Below, one piece after another: positions 33,001 to 38,660 of a stretch of 64,000 nucleotides of DNA. The notes beneath the pieces were generated by a model. The model saw only the letters and a list, made by a program, of their open reading frames with translations. It was not told where the DNA came from and did no database searches. The position numbers and the translations under genes were made by a program. Each line of letters begins with the position of its first letter. The stretch's first letter is position 1. Origin of the DNA: Pantoea endophytica (GTDB lineage: Bacteria; Pseudomonadota; Gammaproteobacteria; Enterobacterales; Enterobacteriaceae); assembly GCF_002858935.1 (NCBI RefSeq), contig NZ_PJRT01000007.1:124001-188000 (forward strand), read 5' to 3'.

Positions 33001-36000
33001 GCGATTGCCAATAACGGCAGCACCGATGACAACACGCCAGCGCTGAGCGGTACGGCAGAAGCGGGCAGTCTGGTGATTATCCGCGATGGCACCTCGATTA
33101 TCGGTTCTGTTACCACAGGCACTAACGGCGCATGGAGCTTCACCACGCCAACGCTGGCGGAGGGGCCGCACACCTTCAACGTCACGGCGACGGATGCAGC
33201 GGGCAACGTCAGCCCGAATGCGACGCTTACCCTGACCGTGGATACCGTGGCACCTGCGCCCGTCACTAACCTGGTGATCAACGACGATGTGGGCGGCATT
33301 CAGGGGCCACTGGCGGACGGTGCGGTGACCGATGATGCCACGCCAACGCTGAGTGGTACGGCAGAAGCGAATGCGATTGTCACTATCTACGACGACACCA
33401 CGGTGCTGGGTTCAGTGGTGGCTGGCGCGGGCGGTGCATGGACCTTTACTACTGCTACGCTAGGCAACGGTGTGCATCCGCTGAGCGTGACGGTGAAAGA
33501 TGCGGCGGGTAACACCAGTGCCGCCACCACGCCGGTTTCCATCACGGTAGACACCGTGGCGCCAACGGCTTCAACGCTGGTGATCACCAACGACATCACC
33601 AGCACCACGGTGCCGAGCGGTGGTGCCACCAACGACAACACCCCAACGCTGAGCGGTGTAGCGGAAGCGGGCAGCCGCGTGTCGATTTATGATGGCGCGA
33701 CGTTGCTGGGGACGGCGATTGCGAATGGCACAGGCGCATGGACCTTTACCACCGGCGTGCTCACCACCGGCACGCATCCACTCAGCGTTACGGTCACCGA
33801 CGCGGCAGGTAACGTTAGCGGCAGTACCTCGGCCTCGGTAACCATCGATACCACGCCGCCAGCGGCAGTCACCAATCTGGTGGCCGCTAACAATAACGGC
33901 AGTACGGCGGTGACCATTCCGAACAACGGCGTGACCAACGACAATACGCCGCTGTTGACCGGATCCGGCGAGATTGGCGCGAAGATCAGCGTTTACGATG
34001 GCACCACGCTGCTGGGCACCACCACGGTGGGCAGCGGTGGCACATGGAGCTTCGTCTCGACGGCGCTGAGCAACGGTGTACATACGCTGAACGTCACGGC
34101 AACCGATGCGGCGGGTAACGTGAGCCCGAACGCCTCAACCACCCTGACGATTGATACCGTGGCGCCGAATCCGGTGACCAATCTGGTGATCAATGATGAC
34201 GTCGGCACTCTTCAGGGGCCGCTGGCGAACGGTGCCTTCACCGATGACGCCACGCCAACCCTGAGTGGCACGGCGGAAGCCAACGCGATTGTGACCATCT
34301 ACGACGGTACCACCGTGATAGGTTCCACCACCGCCAATGGTTCAGGTGCATGGAGCTTCACCACCGCGACCCTGAGCAACGGTAGCCATCCGCTGAGCGT
34401 GACGGTGACCGATGCCGCGGGTAACACCAGTGCGGCATCGGCGACGGTTTCCATTACGGTGGATACCGTGGCTCCAGCGGCGTCAACGCTGGTGATCACC
34501 AATGATGTCACCAGTACCGTGGTGCCGAGCGGCGGTGCTACCAACGACACCACGCCAACGTTGAGCGGCGTGGCGGAAGCGGGCAGCCGCGTCTCGATCT
34601 ACGATGGTGGCACCTTGTTAGGCACGGCGATTGCGGGTAGCACTGGCGCATGGACCTTCACCACCGCCGCGCTCACGCAGGGCACGCATCCATTGAGTGT
34701 GACGGTAACGGACACGGCCGGTAACGTCAGCGGGACGACGTCGGCGTCGGTCATTATCGATACCACGCCGCCAGCGGCGGTCACCAACCTGGTCGCTGCC
34801 AATAACAACGGCAGCACGGCGGTGACCATTCCGAATAACGGCATCACCAACGACAGCACGCCGCTGTTAACCGGTAACGGCGAAGTCGGGGCAAGGATAA
34901 GCGTGTACGACGGCACCACACTGCTGGGCACCACCACGGTGGGCAGCGGTGGCACATGGAGCTTTGTCTCGACTGCGCTGAGCAACGGCACTCATACGCT
35001 GAACGTGACGGCAACCGATGCGGCGGGCAACGTCAGCCCGAACGCCTCGACCACGCTGCGCATCGACACCGTGGCACCAACGGCCAGTACGCTCACCATT
35101 ACCGATGACGCCGGCAGCACGCCGGTGACGCTGAACAATGGCGCGTACACCCGTGACACCACGCCAGTGCTGAACGGCACGGCGGAAGTGGGCGCGATTG
35201 TCACCATCTATGATGGCACCACCGCGCTGGGTTCAGTAACGGTTGGCGCCGGTGGCAGCTGGACTTACACCCCCAGCGCACTGGCGAACGGTGCGCATCC
35301 GTTGAGCGTAACGGTGACTGATTCGGCGGGTAACGTCAGCACCGGTAACACGGCGGTGACGGTGAACGTCGATACTGTGCCGCCTGCGGCGGTAAGCGCC
35401 CTGGCAATCAACGGTGCCGGTACCACGGTCACCGGTAGCGGTGAAGTGGGGGCAACGGTAACGGTACGTGATGCGGGCGGTAACGCGCTGGGTACAACGA
35501 CGGTAGGCAGCGGCGGTTCATGGTCGGTGAGCCTGAGTACGGCGCAAACCACCGGTGCTTCGCTGTCGGTGATTCAGACTGACCGCGCAGGCAACGTATC
35601 GACCAGCACCCCGCTGACCGGTGCGATTCAAATCGTGGCAGCAAATGATGTCAACGAAGTGGATTACACCACCCAAATCGGCACCATCACCAATGCCAAT
35701 ACCAGTTCGACCAGCGTCGCATTGCTGAGCGTTAACCTCGGCAGCGTGCTGGGTGTGGGAGTATTGAGCAGCACTAACGCCTATATGTTTAACGTTGGCG
35801 CAGGGGATACGCGCACGGTGACATTACACGCCTCGGCCACCAGCCTGGCGGCGCTGACATCGACTTATACCTTGTACCTCTATCAACAGCAGGCGAACGG
35901 TACCTGGGCGCTGAAATCCAGCAACGCCAACTACATCACTACGGTTCTGACCATTGGTACACAAACCGGTGGCAACGTGACTTACAGCAACCTCGGTACA

Positions 36001-37134
36001 GGTAACTATGCCGTGCTGTTGGGCACCAGCACCGGTGTTGGCGTGTTGCCATCGACTACCGTCACCACCACGTCGGATATTACGACGCTGGCGTTGACCG
36101 TGGCGGCAACTGTCACCGGCAACCTGTTGACCAACGATACCAGCTCCGTCGCCGGTACGGTGCCGAACGGTACGGTGGTCACCCAGGTGACTGGCAATGC
36201 GATTGCGGCCACCGGTAACACGGTGATCACCAGCAGCTACGGTACGCTGACCATCGATTCGCACGGTAACTACACTTATACGCTGAAGGCGGGACTGGAT
36301 GCCGATCTGGTGCCAGCCACCGACGTCTTCACCTATTCGGTGCGTGATGCCAGCGGCGCGGTGACCTCGGCGAGCCTGACGGTGAACCTGCACAACGGTG
36401 CATCCACCAGCACGCTGCTGGCGACCAACAGTCTGGTGGCCGAAGCCACCAATGACCACGACGCCAGCGGCAGCATCTACGGTTCAGCATCGGGCACGCA
36501 CACCGGAACCTTGAGTATCACTAATGAACACGGCGATATCACCACGGTTCACAGCGTGGGTACGACGTCGATTGCCGGCGACTTTGGTGTGCTGAGTATT
36601 GCCGCCAACGGTAACTACACCTATTCACTGAACGCGGGCGTGGATGGACAATCCATTACCCATAAAGAGGTGTTCAGTTACACCCTGGCGGCGAGTGATG
36701 GCACCATCACCACGCAGTCGTTCACCATTGAACTGCATCCAACCATCACAGGAACCACGGGGGCTGACACGCTAACCGGCGGTGCCTACGACGACACCAT
36801 CACCAGCGGTGCCGGCGCAGATACATTGGTGTATCACTTACTGGCGAGTGCGGATGCTACCGGCGGTAACGGTCACGATACCTGGACCGACTTCAATGTC
36901 GCGCAAGGCGACAAAATTGACGTCAGTAACTTGCTTATCGGCTGGAATGATTCCACAAGTAATATTAATGATTTCGTGAAAGTGGATCATACTTCAGATG
37001 GCAATACGGTGCTCTCCATTGACCGTGATGGTACCGGTACGGGTTACAGCACCACTCAGCTGATTACGTTAGAAGGCGTGAACGTTTCTCTGGAGGAGCT
37101 GCTGCAACAACCGCACCAAAACCACACGGCGTAA
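21040..37134 (+). CDS. Giant BapA-like Ig-repeat adhesin, type I secreted
   Basis: 5364 residues. Layout: residues 1-105 are a BapA/LapF-type prefix domain (KLHLNQSDIKSFTRNGNDLV, WWVEDPGTEG). Residues 110-140 are a Gly/Ala-rich hydrophobic stretch (FGIGGAALAGLGALFAG). Next comes a linker of five NPT units ending NPTDPGG. About 46 Ig-like modules follow (178 to about 4860, mean near 102 residues), each with a TPTLSG or TPVLSG strand, a YDGTTLLG hairpin, a GxWSF strand and a VTDAAGN turn. Residues 4865-5235 are a different C-terminal region with two VCBS-like repeats (NDTSS, YGTLTIDSHGNYTYTL, FGVLSIAANGNYTYSL). Residues about 5237-5364 are an RTX-like type I secretion domain (GADTLTGGAYDDTITSGAGADTLVY). 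There is no signal peptide. The exporter genes follow directly. The role is cell-cell and surface adhesion in biofilm, by analogy with Salmonella BapA. No obvious TAAG-type LapG cleavage site was seen. The modules form higher-order super-repeats (see findings). Confidence 0.93.
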   Translation: MNNISVTPKGGTVASELSGNQVNLTAPSLVKLHLNQSDIKSFTRNGNDLVVTTKSGEVVVIHNFYSPNGDSDLVLQDDRGAMWWVEDPGTEGFQYVSIDSTEGLLAENTTNNGTIAAFGIGGAALAGLGALFAGSGGGGGNASPTNPDDGNNGGNPTNPTNPTNPTNPTDPGGNDTTPPTAITDLVINDAVGPYQGAIGAGAITDDNTPTLSGTAEAGAIVSIYDGSTLLGTVTVGADGRWSFTTPALAEGQHSLTATVTDAAGNTSPATNPVDFTVDTVAPATVGDLSVINNSGSTAQPIPNGGATKDTTPVLSGTAEAGSIITIRDGDTVLGSVTVGSNGTWSFTSPTLGEGSHTLSITATDAAGNVSTPATITFTVDTQAPAAVIDLQVNDNSGGSGGTVNNGGTTDDNTPTLTGSGEVGAIVSVYDGQTLLGTAVVGSDGSWSYTTSALSNGSHSLTVTVTDAAGNVSAPSAPYEITVQAAIPPATTSLEITDDSGNTLVQLSNGASTHDNTPTLSGLATAGALITLYNGTTVLGSVVAGSDGQWTFTPTALADGAYALHATVDNNAGSVTQTPTITITVDTVAPAAAGGVTLSDNDGSTLQPIAAGGATNNTTPVLSGTAEPGSTVTVRDGDSVLGTATVGSNGSWSFTAPTLTEGGHSLTATVTDAAGNVGPTSTPIAFTVDTQAPAGASNVVISDNVGAATGPITAGGTTDDSTPTLSGNGEANAIVKIYDGSTLLGSVTVGNDGTWSFTTPTLSNGSHSLSVTVTDAAGNVSPATTGVGFTVNAGVPPTTSTLEITDDSGSTLRLLPEGSSTQDTTPTLSGLASAGALIELYNGTTLLGSTVAGADGQWSFTPATALADGTYAFHATATDTNGNVTDSGTLNITIDNTAPAAAGDLQLSDNSGSTVVPIASGGTSNDNTPTLSGTAEPGSTVTVLDGTNVIGSATVGSDGSWSFTSPTLSDGNHSLTTTVTDPAGNTGPASPAVTLTVDTTPPAVIADLVIEDSVGAVQGPLTSGDTTDDRAPTLSGTGEPNATISIYDGTTLLGNTTVDTDGTWRFTTPALSNGSHTLTVTATDSAGNVGPASPPIVINVDAAIPPATSSLEVTDENGNTVGQLTDGGSTNNDSPVLTGLAGPGNIITLYDGTTVLGSTTAGSNGQWIFYVTGLGNGPHALHGTITDANGNVTDTATINITVDTIAPDAATGVELTNDAGSITQPVTAGGASNDATPVLSGSAEAGSTVTILDGTTVLGTVTVGSDGNWSFTTPTLAEGNHSLSTTVTDAAGNVSPATTPIAFSVDTTAPAPVSGLVVNDNVGGSTGPLTSGTITDDSTPTLSGTAEAGSVVRVYDGTTLLGSATAGSDGSWSFTPDAALTNGQHSLTTTVTDAAGNVSPSSPVFTLNVDAGVPATSSLLVVTDDSGSTLVELPNNSSTNDTTPILSGQAGAGDLITLYNGTTLIGSTVAGSDGQWNFTPAALADATYAFHAVATNATTGVETDSPTINITIDTVVPTAPTGVALEDGAGVPIPEGSSTNTNTPTLSGSGEIGSTVTISDGTTVLGTTTVGNDGSWSYTTPPLSDGDHSLTSTVTDAAGNTGPASTPVTVTIDTQPPAAAGNVQFTNDDGTPLASGSTTGDTTPTLNGTAEPGSTVTVSDGTTVLGTATTGTDGNWSFTPATPLTEGQHNLTTTVTDTAGNVGPASSVVIVIVDTTPPAAATDLQLSNDGSGTLVPVADGGTTNDVTPVLSGRAEPGSVVTVSDGSTALGSVTVGNDGNWSFTSPALGDGSHSLTTTVTDAAGNTGAASAPLTFTIDTTAPPAPGGVQLSNDSSGTSVPIPSGAATNDATPVLSGTAAAGSTITVSDGATVLGTVTVGSGGTWSFTTPALNEGNHSLTATVTSPAGNTGAPSAPIVVTVDITPPAAATGLQLSNNEGATPVPIAAGGTTNDTTPALSGIAEAGSIVTVSDGTTVIGSAAVGSDGSWSVIPTAPLTAGEHTLTATVTDPAGNVGPASAPIVVNIDTAQPPVAADLELNNDNGGTPVPITSGGATNDTTPVLSGSAAAGSTVTVLDGTTVLGTVVVGSGGSWSFSTPALSEGAHSLTTTVTSASGNVSDPSAPINFTVDTQPPATSTGLQLSNDGGTAIAAGGITNDSTPVLRGSAEAGSTITVLDGTTVLGTATADTDGNWSFTPTIALGEGAHSLTTTVTDAAGNSSGASTPVTFTVDTTPPAAATDLQLSNNNSGTAIPVDTGGRTNDTTPVLSGSAEAGSVVTVRDGTEVLGSTTVGTDGKWSFTPANPLDEGAHSLTATVTDPAGNVGPASTPYAVTIDTTAPPAVITVALSNDQGSTPTPIVSGGATNDTTPVLSGTAEADNIIIVRDGTTVLGSTIVGTDGTWSFTSPALSQGAHSLTATVTDAAGNSSAPSTAIAFTVDTEAPNAATGLQLSNDSGQTPVPIAAGGATNDTTPVLSGSAEAGSIVIVSDGSNVLGSVVVGSGGSWSFTSPELGEGDHSLTTTVTDAAGNVSSPSAALNFSIDTTPPVAPGAIALNNNNGSSPVTIAAGSTTNDATPAISGTAAAGSTVTVLDGATVLGTAIVGSNGQWSFTTPTLGEGAHSLTATVTDPAGNVGPASAAIAFNVDTVAPVAATGLVLNNDNGGSPEPIANNGTTNDNTPVLSGTAEANSIVIVSDGTTVLGSAVADAQGAWSFSPNLTDGTHNLSVTVRDAAGNTGPASSTITVTVDTVAPPAATGLTLTNDIGTPVSIPNGGLTNDSTPVLSGSGQAGSIITVSDQNGVLGSTTVGAGGTWTFTPASALADGTHTFSVTASDAAGNVSAPSTIGVVIDATPPAAALNVVASNDEGTSPVAITNGGFTNDNTPFLTGTAEAGSTVIIRDGTTIIGSASVGSNGQWSFTSPTLDEGAHSLSTTVVDAAGNVSTASAAIDFTVDSVVPAPATLVVNNDNGGTPVLVPNGATTSDNTPLLSGTAEAGSLVTLYDGTTVIGSTTATAGGTWSFSSPTLTDGSHTLTATVTDEVGNVSSPSSTFTVVVDATAPQPAGDLLLQNNNGGSPVTIADGGITNDSTPAISGTAEANAIVRVYDGTTLVGSAVAGSNGAWSITTSALTDATHTLNVTVTDAAGNVSANASVSLTVDTSTPAAVSSFAIYNNAATTTVQVADDGDSNDNTPLLSGTGVAGTIINIYEGSDLLGTTTVGDNGEWRFETAALDDGQHSFTVSVTNAAGTTGPEAIPITINIDTAAPATVSNLVVTDDEGGSTGPLLSGDTTDDNTPTLSGSAEAGSRVSVYDGTTLLGTVIATGGTWSFTPGSALSNGEHNFIFTVTDAAGNVSAASSPAFTLNIAADLPPAVSTLVITDDSGNSLVTVNDGANIKDGTPVLTGAATVGDVITIHDGATVLGSVTVGATGQWTFTPTLNDGPHGIYVTTVNSVGNPGATSPTVNFTIDTVAPLAATNLSAANNNDGVTVPIANNGTTNDSTPRLAGLAEANGIVTIYDGNTVIGSTVANGSGEWDFTSPTLSQGGHALSVTVTDAAGNVSPRSDVVNLTVDTVAPNASTLVVTNDVTSTVVPNGGSTNDNTPTLSGTAEVGSVITVYDGTTLLGSVAAGTGGAWSFISPVLGEGSHSLTVRVTDAAGNTSAASSTATVTVDTVVPTAVSGLTAANNNGSSPVTIAAGGNTNDNTPALSGTAEAGSVVVIRDGTDVIGSVTAGSNGAWSFTSPALADGLHTLNVTATDLAGNVSPNAAISFTVTTAAPTPVTDLVVSDNVGATQGPLTSGAATDDNTPTLSGNATAGNIVIISEGTTVLGSVVAGSNGAWSFTTAALSDGSHPLSVTVRDAAGNTSAATNFTVNVDTVAPANATLLITNDLTSTTVPNGGATNDSTPTLSGTAEAGSRVSIYDGSTLLGTAVAGSNGAWTFTTDVLTQGAHPLSVTVTDAAGNVSGSTSATVIIDTVAPGAVTGLAAANNNGSTPVAIANNGSTDDNTPALSGTAEAGSLVIIRDGTSIIGSVTTGTNGAWSFTTPTLAEGPHTFNVTATDAAGNVSPNATLTLTVDTVAPAPVTNLVINDDVGGIQGPLADGAVTDDATPTLSGTAEANAIVTIYDDTTVLGSVVAGAGGAWTFTTATLGNGVHPLSVTVKDAAGNTSAATTPVSITVDTVAPTASTLVITNDITSTTVPSGGATNDNTPTLSGVAEAGSRVSIYDGATLLGTAIANGTGAWTFTTGVLTTGTHPLSVTVTDAAGNVSGSTSASVTIDTTPPAAVTNLVAANNNGSTAVTIPNNGVTNDNTPLLTGSGEIGAKISVYDGTTLLGTTTVGSGGTWSFVSTALSNGVHTLNVTATDAAGNVSPNASTTLTIDTVAPNPVTNLVINDDVGTLQGPLANGAFTDDATPTLSGTAEANAIVTIYDGTTVIGSTTANGSGAWSFTTATLSNGSHPLSVTVTDAAGNTSAASATVSITVDTVAPAASTLVITNDVTSTVVPSGGATNDTTPTLSGVAEAGSRVSIYDGGTLLGTAIAGSTGAWTFTTAALTQGTHPLSVTVTDTAGNVSGTTSASVIIDTTPPAAVTNLVAANNNGSTAVTIPNNGITNDSTPLLTGNGEVGARISVYDGTTLLGTTTVGSGGTWSFVSTALSNGTHTLNVTATDAAGNVSPNASTTLRIDTVAPTASTLTITDDAGSTPVTLNNGAYTRDTTPVLNGTAEVGAIVTIYDGTTALGSVTVGAGGSWTYTPSALANGAHPLSVTVTDSAGNVSTGNTAVTVNVDTVPPAAVSALAINGAGTTVTGSGEVGATVTVRDAGGNALGTTTVGSGGSWSVSLSTAQTTGASLSVIQTDRAGNVSTSTPLTGAIQIVAANDVNEVDYTTQIGTITNANTSSTSVALLSVNLGSVLGVGVLSSTNAYMFNVGAGDTRTVTLHASATSLAALTSTYTLYLYQQQANGTWALKSSNANYITTVLTIGTQTGGNVTYSNLGTGNYAVLLGTSTGVGVLPSTTVTTTSDITTLALTVAATVTGNLLTNDTSSVAGTVPNGTVVTQVTGNAIAATGNTVITSSYGTLTIDSHGNYTYTLKAGLDADLVPATDVFTYSVRDASGAVTSASLTVNLHNGASTSTLLATNSLVAEATNDHDASGSIYGSASGTHTGTLSITNEHGDITTVHSVGTTSIAGDFGVLSIAANGNYTYSLNAGVDGQSITHKEVFSYTLAASDGTITTQSFTIELHPTITGTTGADTLTGGAYDDTITSGAGADTLVYHLLASADATGGNGHDTWTDFNVAQGDKIDVSNLLIGWNDSTSNINDFVKVDHTSDGNTVLSIDRDGTGTGYSTTQLITLEGVNVSLEELLQQPHQNHTA
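22498..25278 (+). repeat. N-terminal three-module super-repeat in the adhesin
   Basis: Modules of the SLEITDDSG type start at 22498, 23422, 24349 and 25276 (924, 927 and 927 bases apart). Each is followed by two other module types in the same order (DGSTLQPI-like, then DNVGAATGPI-like). It is a diverged counterpart of the 912-nt array. Confidence 0.85.
31735..35055 (+). repeat. Three-module super-repeat with exact 912-nt period in the adhesin
   Basis: Equivalent module starts fall at 31735, 32647, 33559 and 34471, exactly 912 bases (304 codons) apart. Each unit contains module types A (VVPNGG or TVPSGG, short loop), B (AANNNGS) and C (DDVG-x-x-QGPL). The fourth unit has A and B only and is followed by a different module. 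The B modules near 33870 and 34782 differ at only a few residues. Confidence 0.9.
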
Positions 37135-37161
37135 TCGCTCTGTGATGCAGGGATGCAGTTA

Positions 37162-37190
37162 GGGCACAGGGATGTGCCCCTTTCTCTTTA
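37162..37190 (+). terminator. Hairpin between adhesin and TolC gene
   Basis: GGGCACA-GGGA-TGTGCCC (37162-37179) is followed by a pyrimidine-rich CTTTCTCTTTATT. It is a moderate intrinsic terminator or attenuator positioned to reduce read-through from the adhesin into its exporter genes. Confidence 0.6.
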
Positions 37191-37208
37191 TTGACTGGTG
37201 GACTATCG

Positions 37209-38660
37209 ATGGAACTGATGCACTCAGGCGCAACTTTTCGCCGTTCGTTTAAGCTCAGCGTTCTCTGTGCGGGCATGGCTTTACTTTACAGTTCTCCACT
37301 TTTAGCGGCCAGTGACGCGTTAACCCGGGCGGGGCACATCACCTCAGCAGGTTTAGCGCAACAGCAAGAACTGCCTTCATTAACCGGTGAAGTGGCGGAA
37401 CCCGCCCTCGCCAACGTCCCCGACTTTCTCACCATCAACCAGGCGGTGCAGCGCGCCGTTCAGTGGCATCCCGATATCGCTCAGGCAGTAGGAAAAATGC
37501 TGGAGCAGGCTAATCAGGTTGATGTGGCGAAAGCCAAATACTATCCACAAATCAGTGCCGGCATGAACAACGGCTACAGCAATGCTTACAGCGAAAAGGG
37601 CTTCAGCCCGTCGTTTGTGCTGTCGGTTTCACAGATGTTGTATGACTTCGGCAAGGTCAGCAGTTCAGTGCGTTCCGCCGAAGCGGGCGTGGCGCAGGAG
37701 CAGGCCAACGTGCTGGTGAGCATTGATACCGTGGCGCACGATACCGCCGCGGCGCTGGTGGAAGTGCAGGGTTATCAGCAACTGGTCAAAATTGCGCGTG
37801 AGCAGCTCAAGGCGTTGAGTAAGATTGGCGATCTGGCGCGCCAGCGTAATGAAGAGGGCGCGGCGTCGCTTTCGGATGCCACCCAAACCGATGCGCGTAT
37901 CGAAGGCGCGCGTACCACCCTAACGCAGTATCAAGCCAACCTCGACCGCTGGCGCGCCACGCTGGCAACCTATCTTGGCTGGCCGCTGGTGAAAAAGGTC
38001 AGCGACGATTTTCCCACTAAACTCACCCAGTCCTGTCAGGTGGCGAAAGCCGATGACAAGCTCAATCCGTCGGTGCTGGCGGCCTGGGCGCAGGCCAATC
38101 AGGCGCAGGCCAAACTCGATAATGCTAACGCGCAAAACATGCCAACCATCTCGCTGGAACCGCAGGTGACGCATTATCTCAATAATCACTACTCCGGCAG
38201 CGAATCGCTGGATCGCACCCAATATTCGGCGTTTGTGAAAGTGGAAATGCCGCTCTATCAGGGCGGCGGCATCACCGCCAGCCGGGACGCGGCCGCCAAT
38301 GCATTGCAGGCCGCCAATGCGGCCGTCAACTCGGCGCGGCTTAAAGCGCGTCAGCAGTTGAGTGAGTCGCAGAACGCGTCGCAAAGCCTGGCGCTCAGCC
38401 TGGCGATCATGGGACGGCAACAGACGCTGGGCGAGAAAACCCAGTCGCTCTATCAGGATCAGTATCTGCAACTCGGCACCCGTCCGCTGCTGGACGTGCT
38501 CAACGCCGAGCAGGAAGTGTTCCAGACCCGTTTCACATTGCAGCAAACCATCAGCCAGTTACGCTCACTGCAGCTCGATTGCCTCTACAGCACCGGGCAT
38601 ATGCGGTCGGCGTTTGCTTTGAATAATCAGCGGATCCAGTCCGTGGAGATCCAGCCATGA
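37209..38660 (+). CDS. TolC-family outer-membrane channel of the adhesin T1SS
   Basis: 483 residues, LapE/BapB type. The signal peptide is visible (FRRSFKLSVLCAGMALLYSS, cleavage near LLAA-SDAL). Two homologous TolC/OEP halves follow (AVQRAVQWHPDIAQAVGKML to YLGWPL, and AWAQANQAQAKLDNANAQ to the end) with long periplasmic helices. It forms the outer-membrane pore for adhesin export. The frame opens at a TTG (37191). The ATG at 37209 behind GGTGGA is preferred, and an ATG three codons on is possible. The stop overlaps the ABC gene start (ATGA). Confidence 0.92.
   Translation: MELMHSGATFRRSFKLSVLCAGMALLYSSPLLAASDALTRAGHITSAGLAQQQELPSLTGEVAEPALANVPDFLTINQAVQRAVQWHPDIAQAVGKMLEQANQVDVAKAKYYPQISAGMNNGYSNAYSEKGFSPSFVLSVSQMLYDFGKVSSSVRSAEAGVAQEQANVLVSIDTVAHDTAAALVEVQGYQQLVKIAREQLKALSKIGDLARQRNEEGAASLSDATQTDARIEGARTTLTQYQANLDRWRATLATYLGWPLVKKVSDDFPTKLTQSCQVAKADDKLNPSVLAAWAQANQAQAKLDNANAQNMPTISLEPQVTHYLNNHYSGSESLDRTQYSAFVKVEMPLYQGGGITASRDAAANALQAANAAVNSARLKARQQLSESQNASQSLALSLAIMGRQQTLGEKTQSLYQDQYLQLGTRPLLDVLNAEQEVFQTRFTLQQTISQLRSLQLDCLYSTGHMRSAFALNNQRIQSVEIQP

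Noticed and set aside
21218..36459. Many long minus-strand open frames opposite the adhesin gene (up to 439 codons)
   Set aside because: They mirror the repeat periodicity and GC-rich codon use of the sense gene, their products are low-complexity Val/Ala/Pro/Ser repeats, and no SD or known domain is seen.
21040..37134. Possibility that the adhesin is broken by frameshift
   Set aside because: The frame is open over all 5364 codons from the prefix domain to the secretion domain. Length variation, not disruption, is the concern in the repeat zone.
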